Positions 27,766 through 37,729 of a stretch of 64,000 nucleotides of DNA are shown here, piece by piece. The notes beneath the pieces were generated by a model. The model saw only the letters and a program-made list of their open reading frames with translations. It did not search any database and was not told the DNA's origin. The position numbers and the translations under genes were made by a program. The stretch spans positions 434,001 to 498,000 of the forward strand of contig NZ_CP009354.1 of assembly GCF_000772105.1 (NCBI RefSeq). Reading direction: 5' to 3'. Origin of the DNA: Vibrio tubiashii ATCC 19109. GTDB lineage: Bacteria > Pseudomonadota > Gammaproteobacteria > Enterobacterales > Vibrionaceae. The stretch's first letter is position 1. Each line of letters begins with the position of its first letter.

Positions 27766-28560
27766 TTACGCGATGGTATGTGCGTCGCCAGGGAAAGCTC
27801 CGCTTTCGACATCTTCCTTGTATTTAGCTACAGCTTTGCGCATGTCGCCAGTTTCAGCAAGGAAGTTTTTCGAGAATTTTGGCATGTAGTTCGCTGCAAT
27901 ACCGAACATATCGTGCATAACTAGGATTTGACCATCAGTAGCATTTCCGGCACCAATACCAATCACTGGCACATCACACACTTCGGTGATGCGTGCGGCA
28001 AGTTCTTTTGGAACACATTCAAGCAAAATGATCTGTGCGCCTGCTTCTTGTAGAGCCAGTGCATCACGAACCATGCGATCGGCTTTATCTTGCTCGCGAC
28101 CTTGTACCTTGAAACCACCAAAGATATTTACCGATTGTGGAGTCAATCCTAGATGGGCACACACAGGTACCGCGCGCTCTGTAAGCATTTTCACAGTGTC
28201 GACTAGCCAGTCGCCACCTTCAATTTTTACCATGTTTGCACCAGCACGCATCAGAGTCGCGGCATTTTCACATGCTTGCTCTGGTGTGGCATAGCTCATA
28301 AATGGCATATCAGCCATCAATAAACAGTTAGGGCTACCGGCACGAACACAGCGAGTATGGTAAGCAAGTTCTTCAACCGTCACAGGTAACGTTGAAGTTT
28401 CGCCTTGAAGAACCATACCTAGCGAGTCGCCTACTAGCAGTACTGGCATCTCTTGGCTTTCGAATAGCTGAGCGAAGCTCGCATCGTAAGCGGTAGAAGT
28501 TGCAAATTTACGACCTTCTTGCTTCCATTTCATTAGGTCGTTGATAGAAATTTTTTTCAT
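27766..28560 (-). CDS. panB: 3-methyl-2-oxobutanoate hydroxymethyltransferase PanB
   Basis: First committed step of pantothenate synthesis: transfers a hydroxymethyl group from 5,10-methylene-THF to alpha-ketoisovalerate. The 264-residue TIM barrel shows [11 protein letters not shown], the ADMPFMSY segment, KIEGG and [12 protein letters not shown]. Paired with panC 11 bp downstream, as in most gammaproteobacteria. Confidence 0.97.
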   Translation of the reverse strand: MKKISINDLMKWKQEGRKFATSTAYDASFAQLFESQEMPVLLVGDSLGMVLQGETSTLPVTVEELAYHTRCVRAGSPNCLLMADMPFMSYATPEQACENAATLMRAGANMVKIEGGDWLVDTVKMLTERAVPVCAHLGLTPQSVNIFGGFKVQGREQDKADRMVRDALALQEAGAQIILLECVPKELAARITEVCDVPVIGIGAGNATDGQILVMHDMFGIAANYMPKFSKNFLAETGDMRKAVAKYKEDVESGAFPGDAHTIA

Positions 28561-28582
28561 GATTTTTCCTTACAGGAGTTGG

Positions 28583-29068
28583 CTATGATTGCCAAATACG
28601 CAGACCGTTTTGCTCAACGACTTTCAGTAAGTCTTCCAGTCTGGTCCCACATGGGAGGGTTAAATTTGGTGCGATTTCTGCGAGCGGGTAGAGTACGAAC
28701 TCTCGCTCTTTCATTCCGTAGTGAGGAATGACTAGGCGCTCGGAATCCATCACCTCATTGCCATAAAGCAGAATATCGAGATCTAAGGTTCTTGGACCCC
28801 AACGCTCTTCTTTACGGACGCGCCCTTGCTCTTGTTCAATAGCTTGAGTGCTATCAAGCAGTTCAAGTGGCGTTAATTCTGTTTTTACTTCAACCACGGC
28901 ATTGATGTAGTCAGGTTGGTCTTGAGGGCCCATCGGTGTACTGCTGTACAAGGATGAGCTACGCACGAACTCTGACTTAGGAAATTGTTTTAATGCATCA
29001 ATAGCCGCATTGGCTTGAGAAACAGGATCGCTAAGATTGCTGCCTACTGCGATAAAGACCGTGATCAT
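28583..29068 (-). CDS. folK: HPPK (folate pathway pyrophosphokinase) FolK
   Basis: Transfers pyrophosphate from ATP to 6-hydroxymethyl-7,8-dihydropterin. 161 residues starting MITVFIAVGSNLSDP, with the signature RWGPRTLDLDILLYG. It overlaps the end of pcnB by 4 bp (ATGA) and precedes panB by 22 bp, so it is likely translationally coupled within pcnB-folK-panBC. Confidence 0.97.
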   Translation of the reverse strand: MITVFIAVGSNLSDPVSQANAAIDALKQFPKSEFVRSSSLYSSTPMGPQDQPDYINAVVEVKTELTPLELLDSTQAIEQEQGRVRKEERWGPRTLDLDILLYGNEVMDSERLVIPHYGMKEREFVLYPLAEIAPNLTLPCGTRLEDLLKVVEQNGLRIWQS

Positions 29069-30432
29069 GACGATGCCTTAGGCTTTTTCTTACGGTAGTT
29101 CTTGCGGCGACGCTGCTTTGGTAGGCCTTCAGTTGAAGAATCCAAGTCGGCAACCATCGCTTGACGCATATTGCGACCCGCATTTTGGAAGGTTTCCCAC
29201 CATTTGGCTAATAGTTCAGTATCACCTTGCTCAATCTCACCACGCATCTCAAGGAAGTCAAAGCCTGCGCGGAATTTGTTGAGTTCCATTAGGCGGAAAG
29301 CGCGCTTACCATTGCGACGGGGCATACGAAGCTGTAATTGCCAGATTTCGCGAATCGTCGCCGTGTGGCGGCGTGGAATGGCGATGGTGCGTACCTGATC
29401 ATCAAGTACGTAGTTGCTGGCTTCCATGATCGCGTCATAGAAAGAGAGCTTACGCTTCTCCATTAACTGGTTGGCTTTCTCTTGCAGTGGGTACCACAGC
29501 ATAGCAGCGAACATAAATGCTGGGTTAATGCGTTTACCTTCTTCGATGCGCTGATCGGTAGAATCTAATACCAGATCAAGCATCTGTTCGGTTTGTGATG
29601 AGTAATCTTCAGTAAAGAACTCTGCAATTGTTGGGAACAACTGTTGGAACAAGTTGTATTCACGCATCAGGTGGTAAGTTTCTAAACCATGACCTGATTG
29701 CAGCATCTTTAGTGATTCCTCATAAAGACGTGCTGGTGGAATGTCTTGAAGTAAGGTTGAGAGCTCTTCAATAGGCTCTGCAGTGTCTTCTTCAATATCG
29801 AAGTCGAGTTTTACTGCAAAGCGAATCGCACGCAGCATACGTACTGGGTCTTCGCGATAGCGCGTTTCAGGGTCACCGAGTAAGCGAATCAGTTTGTCTT
29901 CTAGATCTTCAATGCCACCGGCGTAGTCGTGAATGGAGTAGTCACCGATGCTGTAATACATCGCGTTGACGGTAAAGTCACGACGTTCTGCGTCTTCATC
30001 GATGGTGCCGTAAACATTATCACGTAACAGCATGCCTTCTTTTGACTGCTGAGAGACATTCTTGCTTGGTTCTTGGTGGTGACCACGGAATGTTGCCACT
30101 TCAATGATGTCGCGGCCAAACATAATGTGGGCTAGGCGGAATCGACGACCAATTAAACGGCAGTTTTTAAATAGCTGCCTGATCTGCTCTGGGGTAGCAT
30201 TGGTTGCAATGTCAAAGTCTTTAGGTGCTTGACCGAGTAATAAGTCTCGAACGCCACCGCCAACAAGATATGCGTCGAAGCCTGCACCATGAAGACGGTA
30301 TAGCACCTTCAATGCATTATCACTGATTTTTTTGCGCGAGATGTTATGCTCTTGGCGAGTAATAATATTTAAATCGAGTTCTGTAATTGCTCGAGATTCG
30401 CTGGGTGTATAGTCGTTTTTATTCATGTGCAT
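29065..30432 (-). CDS. pcnB: Poly(A) polymerase I PcnB
   Basis: Class II nucleotidyltransferase that adds 3' poly(A) tails and promotes RNA decay. It carries LVGGGVRDLLLGQAPKDFDIA with the catalytic DxD, the RRDFTVNAMYY motif, and a Lys/Arg-rich C-terminal tail. The start is uncertain: ATGs at 30432 and 30426 lack a good ribosome binding site. E. coli pcnB initiates at a rare AUU codon; an in-frame ATT at 30456-30454 exists here. 455 residues from the first ATG. Confidence 0.95.
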   Translation of the reverse strand: MHMNKNDYTPSESRAITELDLNIITRQEHNISRKKISDNALKVLYRLHGAGFDAYLVGGGVRDLLLGQAPKDFDIATNATPEQIRQLFKNCRLIGRRFRLAHIMFGRDIIEVATFRGHHQEPSKNVSQQSKEGMLLRDNVYGTIDEDAERRDFTVNAMYYSIGDYSIHDYAGGIEDLEDKLIRLLGDPETRYREDPVRMLRAIRFAVKLDFDIEEDTAEPIEELSTLLQDIPPARLYEESLKMLQSGHGLETYHLMREYNLFQQLFPTIAEFFTEDYSSQTEQMLDLVLDSTDQRIEEGKRINPAFMFAAMLWYPLQEKANQLMEKRKLSFYDAIMEASNYVLDDQVRTIAIPRRHTATIREIWQLQLRMPRRNGKRAFRLMELNKFRAGFDFLEMRGEIEQGDTELLAKWWETFQNAGRNMRQAMVADLDSSTEGLPKQRRRKNYRKKKPKASS

Positions 30433-30513
30433 TTGGCAATAATTGGTTAATCCAATCTTGCTTGAGTTTAGTTTTTTAGGCCCGCTAGGGGCGAATTTGC
30501 GGCTAATAATAGC

Positions 30514-31404
30514 CTACAGCGAGCGGTTTGAGAATAATGGTGTGATCTCAGTCGATGAAGGCAGTTGAGTTAGGTGCCAATTTTGTACCCCCCACTCAAT
30601 GATTTCATCTATGCTCGAATGTCGAATTTCTTCCTTAATATCAAACCCTAAGAACGTCATCGCATCAAGCAATGCAGGTTTTGGGTTCTCATTATCAATC
30701 GCTTTCGCATGGTTTTGTTTGGATAACTTCTGACCATTTGTATCAAGTGCTAACGGAAGATGTAAATAGCCTACAGGGGCTTTATTTAGCATTTGATAAA
30801 GACTGATTTGTCTGCCAGTCGGCTCAATCAAATCTGCCCCGCGCACTACTTCAGTAATTCCCTGCTCGATATCATCCAATACTACTGCAAGGTTATAGGC
30901 AAATAACCCATCGCGGCGCTTTATAATAAAATCTTCATCTGCCAAGGCGTTTGGGATGTGCAAAGTGCTATGACGCTTATCTTCAAACTCGTACACCGGT
31001 TTTGTCATGCGTAATCGAATTGCGCACTGCTCATGATTGGTGAGGCCAAGGTCACGGCAAGTGCCCGAGTAGAAACCACCAAGCGCTTTAATTTGCTTAC
31101 GTGTGCACTGGCAGTAATACGCTTGTCCGCTTGCTAACCAACGCTCAATTTGCGCTTGATATAAGTCGTGTCGTTGACTTTGGTAAACCACCTCACCATC
31201 CCAAAACAGACGGTATGCTTCTAAGGTTTGTAAAATTAAACAAGCGGCACCGGGCATTTCGCGTGGTGGATCTAAGTCTTCAATTCTGACCAACCATTGA
31301 CCATGATTTGCTTTCGCTTGGAAATAACTGCCTAAAGCGGCAATCAAGGAGCCAAAATGCAATGGGCCGGATGGAGATGGTGCGAAGCGACCAATATAAC
31401 TCAT
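30514..31404 (-). CDS. gluQ: Glutamyl-Q tRNA(Asp) synthetase
   Basis: Paralogue of the GluRS catalytic core; it attaches glutamate to the queuosine base of tRNA(Asp). The 296 residues have the class I HIGH-like motif [14 protein letters not shown], zinc-site cysteines (YCQC and YYSGTC), and a KLSKQN motif, and lack the anticodon-binding domain. It follows dksA by 70 bp, a conserved pair; the dksA terminator lies between them, so gluQ is probably expressed by readthrough. Confidence 0.96.
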   Translation of the reverse strand: MSYIGRFAPSPSGPLHFGSLIAALGSYFQAKANHGQWLVRIEDLDPPREMPGAACLILQTLEAYRLFWDGEVVYQSQRHDLYQAQIERWLASGQAYYCQCTRKQIKALGGFYSGTCRDLGLTNHEQCAIRLRMTKPVYEFEDKRHSTLHIPNALADEDFIIKRRDGLFAYNLAVVLDDIEQGITEVVRGADLIEPTGRQISLYQMLNKAPVGYLHLPLALDTNGQKLSKQNHAKAIDNENPKPALLDAMTFLGFDIKEEIRHSSIDEIIEWGVQNWHLTQLPSSTEITPLFSNRSL

Positions 31405-31430
31405 ACTATTTTTATGCCGTGATACAAACC

Positions 31431-31453
31431 AAAAAGGGAGCCAAAGCTCCCTT
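31431..31453 (-). terminator. Intrinsic terminator of dksA
   Basis: On the minus strand AAGGGAGC / GCTCCCTT with a 4-nt loop runs into TTTTT, about 21 bp past the dksA stop and 27 bp before gluQ. A leaky terminator between dksA and gluQ is known in related species. Confidence 0.85.
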
Positions 31454-31474
31454 CAATAGTCATTGCAAGAGTGA

Positions 31475-31921
31475 TTAACCCTGCATTTGCTTCTCTTTGA
31501 TTTCTGCAAGAGTCTTACAGTCAATACAAAGGTCTGCGGTTGGACGAGCTTCTAGACGGCGAATACCGATCTCGATGCCACAAGATTCACAAAAGCCGAA
31601 GTCATCGTCTTCGATCTTTGTTAGTGTTTTCTCGATCTTCTTAATCAGGCGACGCTCACGGTCACGGTTGCGTAGCTCTAAGCTGAACTCTTCTTCTTGA
31701 GAAGCACGGTCAACTGGATCTGGGAAATTTGCTGCCTCGTCCTGCATGTGGTGTACAGTGCGGTCAACTTCTTCCCTGAGCTGGTTGCGCCAAGCTGATA
31801 GAATTTTTGTAAAATGAGCCAACTGCTCAGGTGACATGTATTCTTCACCTGCTTTTTCTTGGTATGGCTCAACCCCTGCAATGGCTAGGATGCCTAGCGC
31901 TTTTTTCTTTGAGTCTGGCAT
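31475..31921 (-). CDS. dksA: RNA polymerase-binding transcription factor DksA
   Basis: Acts with ppGpp in the secondary channel of RNA polymerase to control rRNA and amino acid promoters. 148 residues: a coiled coil with tip residues D68, D71 and A73 (DPVDRA) and a Cys4 zinc site C111, C114, C132, C135. The ATG follows an AGGAGA site. All residues known to matter in E. coli DksA are present, so this is the full DksA and not a zinc-independent paralogue. Confidence 0.98.
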   Translation of the reverse strand: MPDSKKKALGILAIAGVEPYQEKAGEEYMSPEQLAHFTKILSAWRNQLREEVDRTVHHMQDEAANFPDPVDRASQEEEFSLELRNRDRERRLIKKIEKTLTKIEDDDFGFCESCGIEIGIRRLEARPTADLCIDCKTLAEIKEKQMQG

Positions 31922-32060
31922 GCAGCATCTCCTACTAACACCTAGTCAACTGCGCTCGCAGTTATTTTTAAGGCGGGTATCTATAGCAAAAAGAATCTTT
32001 GGAGGCAAATACTTGAGGTTAAACTTACTGTCAATGTGAAGGTCACATCATTTTTTGCCG

Positions 32061-32774
32061 TTAATGGCTAAATTCGAGTGACTTGACCAGTTTAATCTCA
32101 TCGCTTGAAAGCTCTGCCTTGTAGCACAGTACTTCCACCCCTTGTTCTTGAGCGTATTTCAGTAATTGTGAATATTTGGCGTCTATATGGAGTGCTGGAG
32201 CGACTTTTTCAATCCCTGAATGTAAAACAGTGAATAAAAGTACTGCTCTGCTTCCAGAATGCACCATTTCTGTGAGCTCTCTCAGATGCTTTTGTCCACG
32301 AGTAGTGACTGCATCTGGGAAATACCCTTGGCCTTGTAAATCCTCATCCAATAAGGTGACGCTTTTAACCTCTATATAGCATTTTGGTTGATTTTCTGAT
32401 TTGAGCAAGATATCAATCCGGCTATTTTCATTGCCATATTTCACTTCAGTTTGAAGTTGGTCATAACCTTGCAGTTCACTAATCACACCTGCTTCTATCG
32501 CTTCCACAGCTAACTGGTTCGCGCGCGCGGTATTTATACAGATGCGATGACCTTGACTGGTCTCCGATAATTCCCAGCTATTCGGGTACTTACGCTTAGG
32601 GTTATCCGACGTTGAGTACCAAACTTTATTTCCTGGCGTAGCGCAGCCTGTCATTGCACCTGTATTGGCACAGTGGATAGTGCACTCACTGCCATCCGGT
32701 AAAGTAATGTCGGCGAGAAAGCGCTTATAGCGTTTGATTAATGTTGCGGATTCTAATGATGGTTCAAACTTCAT
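32061..32774 (-). CDS. sfsA: Sugar fermentation stimulation protein SfsA
   Basis: SfsA family, 237 residues, with a nuclease-like fold in the C-terminal half ([16 protein letters not shown] with the D-ExK pattern, [16 protein letters not shown]) and an N-terminal OB-like segment ([11 protein letters not shown]). A DNA-binding or maltose-regulation role was proposed in E. coli; the biochemical function is not settled. Upstream of dksA on the same strand, divergent from hrpB by only about 55 bp. Confidence 0.95.
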   Translation of the reverse strand: MKFEPSLESATLIKRYKRFLADITLPDGSECTIHCANTGAMTGCATPGNKVWYSTSDNPKRKYPNSWELSETSQGHRICINTARANQLAVEAIEAGVISELQGYDQLQTEVKYGNENSRIDILLKSENQPKCYIEVKSVTLLDEDLQGQGYFPDAVTTRGQKHLRELTEMVHSGSRAVLLFTVLHSGIEKVAPALHIDAKYSQLLKYAQEQGVEVLCYKAELSSDEIKLVKSLEFSH

Positions 32775-32829
32775 TTAGCACTGTTTTTATGTACAATAGT
32801 TGCCAACATTACACCACAAGGTTTCTCCT

Positions 32830-35283
32830 TTGTCACAATTGCCTATTCAGGGCGTGATGCCAGAGCTCATCTCTGGTGTGCGCAACAATTCACAGCTCAT
32901 TCTTAAAGCAGCCCCAGGTGCGGGTAAATCAACCCATTTTCCGCTGCAACTGATTAAGCACAATGTGGTTAAACGTAAGATTATTATGCTGGAGCCGAGG
33001 CGACTCGCCGCGCGTAATATTGCCCGTTACCTTGCCGATCAGCTTGGAGAGCAGGTTGGACAGCGAGTGGGTTATCGTGTTCGTGGAGAAAATAAAACCA
33101 GTCCACAGACCCAGTTGGAAGTGGTGACCGAAGGTATTCTGACTCGCATGATTCAATCCGATCCGGAATTGACCGGCGTCGATCTGGTGATCTTTGATGA
33201 GTTTCATGAACGCAGTATTCATGCTGATACTGCGCTCGCGTTTTGTTTGGAGATCCAAGAAGCGCTGCGCGATAATCTTAAATTAGTAGTGATGTCAGCG
33301 ACATTAGATCAACTCGCTCTATCTCGTTTGTTGCCTGACGCTGAATACGTTGAATCTCAAGGCCGAAGCTTCCCAGTTGAGCACCGATATGTCCCCGCTA
33401 AGCCAAATGAACGCTTAGAAGATCAGATGGCGAAGCAGATCACCTCGCTGATAGAAAACGAATCCGGTTCTTTATTGGCTTTTCTACCGGGAGTGGTGGC
33501 AATCAAACGTGTTGAAGAGCGGTTGCAGCATCTAGCGAGTGATGTTCAGATTTGTCCCCTCTATGGGCAGCTAGACTTTGCGCAGCAGCAAGCCGCAATC
33601 CAACCGGCTAAAAATGGCGAGAGAAAAGTTGTATTGGCCACCAATATTGCAGAAACCTCACTGACCATTGAAGGGATTAGACTGGTTGTTGACTCAGGTT
33701 ATGAGCGCGTAGCGAAATTTGATCTGAAAAGTGGTGTCACTCGCTTAGAACAAACTCGGATTGCTCAATCATCTGCAGAGCAAAGATCGGGACGTGCTGG
33801 GCGTTTAGAGCCTGGTATTTGTGTGCGGTTGTATTCTGAAGGACAGCTCAATCAACAGCCTTATGTGCCTTCACCGGAAATATTGCATTCAGATTTGTCC
33901 AATCTCGTATTGGAGCTTGCTCAGTGGGGAGCGCAAACGCCTGCTGATTTAAGTTGGTTAGATGTACCGCCCGAAAGCGCGATAAATCAAGCCAGAGCCT
34001 TGCTTGTGCAGCTTGGACTATTAGACAGAAAAGGTCAGTTAACTGAAGCCGGTAAACTGGCCGCGAAGTTGGGATTGGAGCCTAGAGCTTGCGCTATGCT
34101 TGCCAAAGCGAAAGACTCAAGCGAGACCGCTGCGGCAGTTATCGCTCTTCTGGAGGAGCCTGAACGTAACACATTGGACTTTATGCACAGTGTGCACCGT
34201 TTAAAGCTGGGTAAACACAGCAAGCAAAAACTGGTGATTGAGCGCGCACGGACCATTGCCAAGCGCATCGGTAGCGATTTCTCACTGACTAGCATCGACG
34301 AGTCATCCGTTGCCTGTTTGTTGGCGCTCGCTTTCCCTGATCGAATTGCTCAGGCTCGTACCAATCAACTAGGACGTTTCTTACTTGCCAATGGGCATGG
34401 GGCGCAGCTAGAAGACAGTCAAAGACTCGCTGCTTGCGATTATATTGTCGTGATTGACTTGATGCGCGGTCAATCGGAATCCTCACAAATATTTTCTGCC
34501 TTGGAACTTGATCTTGCGTCGCTGCAGCAGCGTTCACCAGAGCTGTTTACATCAATAGAATTGGTTGATTGGGATGAGCAAAAAGGTCGTCTGATTGCTG
34601 AATGTCAGACAAAACTCGGCCGCTTAGTTATTGGGAGAAAAGCGCTGCCTGAACCGCCACGCGAAAAAATGACGCAAGCTTTACTTAACTTCGTTCAACG
34701 TAAAGGGCTTTCAGTATTAAATTGGACACCGCAAAGCGTTGAGCTCTTAGAACGTATGCGATGCGGGCAGGAATGGTTGCCGGAACAAGAGTGGCCCCAG
34801 TTAGATGAAGCAGGGCTAATGAATCACTTGTCTGATTGGTTAGAGCCTTACCTAAATGGTGTAGGTTCAGTAAAGGCATTGGCAAAGGTGGATTTAAGCG
34901 CGGCGCTATTGGCTTATCTAGGCTGGCCGCTAAATCAAGAGATAGACAAGTGGCTGCCAACACATTACCAAGTGCCAACGGGCAGCAATAAGAAAATTCG
35001 CTATCAGCAAGGGCAGGATCCAGTCTTGTCGGTACGGATGCAGGAAGTATTTGGTGAACAGGCTTCGCCTGAAATTGCTCAGGGTAGGAAGCGTTTGGTG
35101 CTAGAACTACTTTCTCCTGCGCAAAGACCACTGCAAGTAACGCGAGATCTGGCGAGCTTTTGGCGTGGCGCTTACAAAGAAGTGCAGAAAGAGATGAAAG
35201 GGCGCTACCCCAAGCACGTTTGGCCGGACGATCCAGCTAACCATGTGGCGACAACGAAAACCAAAAGACAGCTAAACTCATGA
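32830..35283 (+). CDS. hrpB: ATP-dependent helicase HrpB
   Basis: DEAH/RHA-type RNA helicase of the HrpB family, 817 residues from a TTG start at 32830. This start is chosen because AAGG lies 7 nt upstream and the product (M)SQLPIQGVMPEL aligns with the E. coli start. An upstream TTG at 32800 is less likely. Motifs: Walker A AAPGAGKST, DEFHERS, SAT, and QRSGRAGR. The C-terminal HrpB domain is present. It overlaps mrcB by 4 bp. Confidence 0.95.
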   Translation: MSQLPIQGVMPELISGVRNNSQLILKAAPGAGKSTHFPLQLIKHNVVKRKIIMLEPRRLAARNIARYLADQLGEQVGQRVGYRVRGENKTSPQTQLEVVTEGILTRMIQSDPELTGVDLVIFDEFHERSIHADTALAFCLEIQEALRDNLKLVVMSATLDQLALSRLLPDAEYVESQGRSFPVEHRYVPAKPNERLEDQMAKQITSLIENESGSLLAFLPGVVAIKRVEERLQHLASDVQICPLYGQLDFAQQQAAIQPAKNGERKVVLATNIAETSLTIEGIRLVVDSGYERVAKFDLKSGVTRLEQTRIAQSSAEQRSGRAGRLEPGICVRLYSEGQLNQQPYVPSPEILHSDLSNLVLELAQWGAQTPADLSWLDVPPESAINQARALLVQLGLLDRKGQLTEAGKLAAKLGLEPRACAMLAKAKDSSETAAAVIALLEEPERNTLDFMHSVHRLKLGKHSKQKLVIERARTIAKRIGSDFSLTSIDESSVACLLALAFPDRIAQARTNQLGRFLLANGHGAQLEDSQRLAACDYIVVIDLMRGQSESSQIFSALELDLASLQQRSPELFTSIELVDWDEQKGRLIAECQTKLGRLVIGRKALPEPPREKMTQALLNFVQRKGLSVLNWTPQSVELLERMRCGQEWLPEQEWPQLDEAGLMNHLSDWLEPYLNGVGSVKALAKVDLSAALLAYLGWPLNQEIDKWLPTHYQVPTGSNKKIRYQQGQDPVLSVRMQEVFGEQASPEIAQGRKRLVLELLSPAQRPLQVTRDLASFWRGAYKEVQKEMKGRYPKHVWPDDPANHVATTKTKRQLNS

Positions 35284-37643
35284 CCAAGAAATCAACGTCG
35301 GCAGGCACTAAAAAGACAACCAGTAAGCCTGTGCGTAAACGCGCGACTAAATCCCCAAAACGGAGCCCGAACAAGAAGCCACAGCGTTCTTGGTTAAAGG
35401 CTATCTGGAGCTTGAGCTGGAAGCTTGCTTTAGCCGGTATCGCTGTGTTGCTGGTGGTCGGCATCTATCTTGATACACTGGTGAAACAGCGCTTTGAAGG
35501 ACAGCTTTTCGACCTACCGACAGTGGTTTACGCACGTATTCTTAACCTAGCGCCAGGGGATTCGATTACCATCCAAGAGGTGCGCAATGAGCTGGATGTA
35601 CTTAACTATCGTAAGGTGCGCCAACCCCGTTATCCCGGTGAGTATTCATCATCGTCAACTAAGATCGAGCTAATACGTCGTCCGTTTGAGTTTAGTGACG
35701 GTCCTGAGCCAGATCGTCGCGTGATGCTCCACTTCTCGAAAAATAATCTTGAGCGGATTCAATCGTTAGAGACCAAAGGTGATCTCGGTTATCTGCGTAT
35801 TGAGCCTAAGATGTTAGGAATGCTTGAGAAAAACCATGATGAGCAAAGGCTATTTGTTAAACGTGTGCAATTTCCAGAAGTGATGATCGATGCCTTACTG
35901 GCTACTGAGGATCGTGATTTTTATCATCACGATGGTGTGTCACCATTAGCGATAGCTCGTGCACTAATAGTGAATGTTAAGGCAGGGCGAACGGTTCAAG
36001 GGGGAAGTACCCTTACTCAGCAGTTAGCGAAAAACCTATTTTTATCAAGCGACCGAACATTGTGGCGTAAGATCCGCGAAGCTTATATCGCTCTAATTCT
36101 TGATCACCGCTACAGCAAAGATCGGATCTTAGAGGCGTATCTTAATGAAGTGTATCTAGGGCAAAGCCGCGGTCAGGCAATTCATGGTTTTGGCTTAGCG
36201 GCTCGGCTTTATTTCGGTCAGCCTATTCAAGAGTTACGTATCGATCAGTTGGCTTTGTTAGTTGGTATGGTGAAAGGTCCTTCATACTACAATCCAATCC
36301 GTTTCCCAGAGCGTGCCAAAAAGCGACGTGACTTAGTACTAAGATTGATGATGCAACAGGGTACGCTAACTGCGAATGAGTATGATATGGCCGCCAGTCG
36401 ACCGTTGGATATTCAAGATAATCCACAGATAGCCAGTCGTCAGCCTGCGTACTTCCAACAGTTGAAAATTGAGCTGAGAGAGAAAGTGGGCGAAGCTTTC
36501 CAGTCAGATGTTGGCTTGAAAGTCTTTACCTCACTAGACCCTGTTTCTCAGCATGAACTCGAGCAGGCTATAGCGAAGAAAATCCCGCAACTTGCTAGCG
36601 TTGCGGGTAGGTCTTTAGAGGGTGCCGCTGTCGCCGTTGATCGCCATAGCGGAGAAATTCGCGCTATGGTTGGTGGTAAACGCACGGGCTATGACGGTTT
36701 TAACCGCGCGCTAAATGCCAGTCGTCAAATTGGCTCTCTGGCTAAGCCGGCAGTTTACTTAACCGCGCTTGAGCAGCCGGAGAAATACAACCTCGCGACG
36801 ACTTTGCATGATAAGCCAATCAGTTTAAAGGGCAGTAAAGGTAACGTTTGGTCGCCGCGTAATTATGATCGTAAATTCCGTGGTGATGTTCCGCTATATA
36901 TTGCCTTAGCCAAGTCATTAAATGTGCCAACTGTTGAACTAGGGATGCAAGTAGGCATACCTAGCGTAGTTAAAACCTTAGAAAAGTTAGGCGTGGATAA
37001 AAGTGAAATTCGCCCTGTGCCGTCGATGTTCCTTGGCTCATTCACACTGACGCCATTCCAAGTGGCACAGATGTATCAAACCCTGACCAACTCAGGTAAG
37101 CAGGCTAGGTTGTCCGCGCTCCGTTCAGTCATCGATTTAGACGGTAATGTTTTGTATCAGTCACTGCCAAGAGTGTCACAAACCGTTGATCAGCAAGCGG
37201 CATGGCTGACCACTTATGCGATGAAGCGTGGGGTACTTGAAGGGACGGGGCGTTACCTTAATAGCCAATTTGGCTGGGCTGCACTAGCAGGTAAAACAGG
37301 CACCAGTAACGATACCCGTGACAGTTGGTTTGTCGGTGTTGATGGGCGCGAGGTGACTACCATATGGTTAGGTCGAGATGACAACAAACCGACTAAGCTG
37401 ACAGGCTCTAGTGGCGCATTGAGAGTTTACGCTGAGTATCTAAAGCATCGAATTCCAGAGAAATTAACCCTGCCTTGGCCGCAAGGTGTCAGCACTTTAG
37501 GTTTTGCGAAAACAGCGCAGGGTAGTTTAGATCTTGATTGTTCTAATCAGTTTAAATTACCGGTGTGGGATGTTGGCGGCAGTCTGAAAAAACAGTGCGA
37601 GAATCAACCCAAACAATGGATAAAAGAATTATTTAGTTGGTAG
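35280..37643 (+). CDS. mrcB: Penicillin-binding protein 1B
   Basis: Bifunctional class A PBP: GT51 glycosyltransferase plus transpeptidase, the LpoB-activated peptidoglycan synthase. The 787 residues comprise a basic cytoplasmic tail, one transmembrane segment at about 43-65, a UB2H region, the GT51 motifs EDRDFYHHDG and GGSTLTQQLAKN, and the transpeptidase motifs SLAK (IGSLAKPAVY) and KTGTS. It starts inside the end of hrpB (ATGA overlap), the same adjacency as in E. coli. Confidence 0.97.
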   Translation: MTKKSTSAGTKKTTSKPVRKRATKSPKRSPNKKPQRSWLKAIWSLSWKLALAGIAVLLVVGIYLDTLVKQRFEGQLFDLPTVVYARILNLAPGDSITIQEVRNELDVLNYRKVRQPRYPGEYSSSSTKIELIRRPFEFSDGPEPDRRVMLHFSKNNLERIQSLETKGDLGYLRIEPKMLGMLEKNHDEQRLFVKRVQFPEVMIDALLATEDRDFYHHDGVSPLAIARALIVNVKAGRTVQGGSTLTQQLAKNLFLSSDRTLWRKIREAYIALILDHRYSKDRILEAYLNEVYLGQSRGQAIHGFGLAARLYFGQPIQELRIDQLALLVGMVKGPSYYNPIRFPERAKKRRDLVLRLMMQQGTLTANEYDMAASRPLDIQDNPQIASRQPAYFQQLKIELREKVGEAFQSDVGLKVFTSLDPVSQHELEQAIAKKIPQLASVAGRSLEGAAVAVDRHSGEIRAMVGGKRTGYDGFNRALNASRQIGSLAKPAVYLTALEQPEKYNLATTLHDKPISLKGSKGNVWSPRNYDRKFRGDVPLYIALAKSLNVPTVELGMQVGIPSVVKTLEKLGVDKSEIRPVPSMFLGSFTLTPFQVAQMYQTLTNSGKQARLSALRSVIDLDGNVLYQSLPRVSQTVDQQAAWLTTYAMKRGVLEGTGRYLNSQFGWAALAGKTGTSNDTRDSWFVGVDGREVTTIWLGRDDNKPTKLTGSSGALRVYAEYLKHRIPEKLTLPWPQGVSTLGFAKTAQGSLDLDCSNQFKLPVWDVGGSLKKQCENQPKQWIKELFSW

Positions 37644-37729
37644 TAATCATTGTGTTGAATATTAATACTTTACGGCGATAATGTCTGACAGTATAAACAC
37701 AATATAAGCCCCAGAAAGGAACTCGAATT

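Noticed and set aside
30433..30456. AUU initiation of pcnB as in E. coli
   Set aside because: An in-frame ATT exists but has no convincing ribosome site, and the extra residues do not resemble the E. coli N-terminus. The start is left uncertain.
37649..37703. ATTGTGTT/AACACAAT inverted repeat between mrcB and the patatin gene
   Set aside because: Only 8 bp with a 39-nt loop in AT-rich DNA; too weak to call a terminator or operator.
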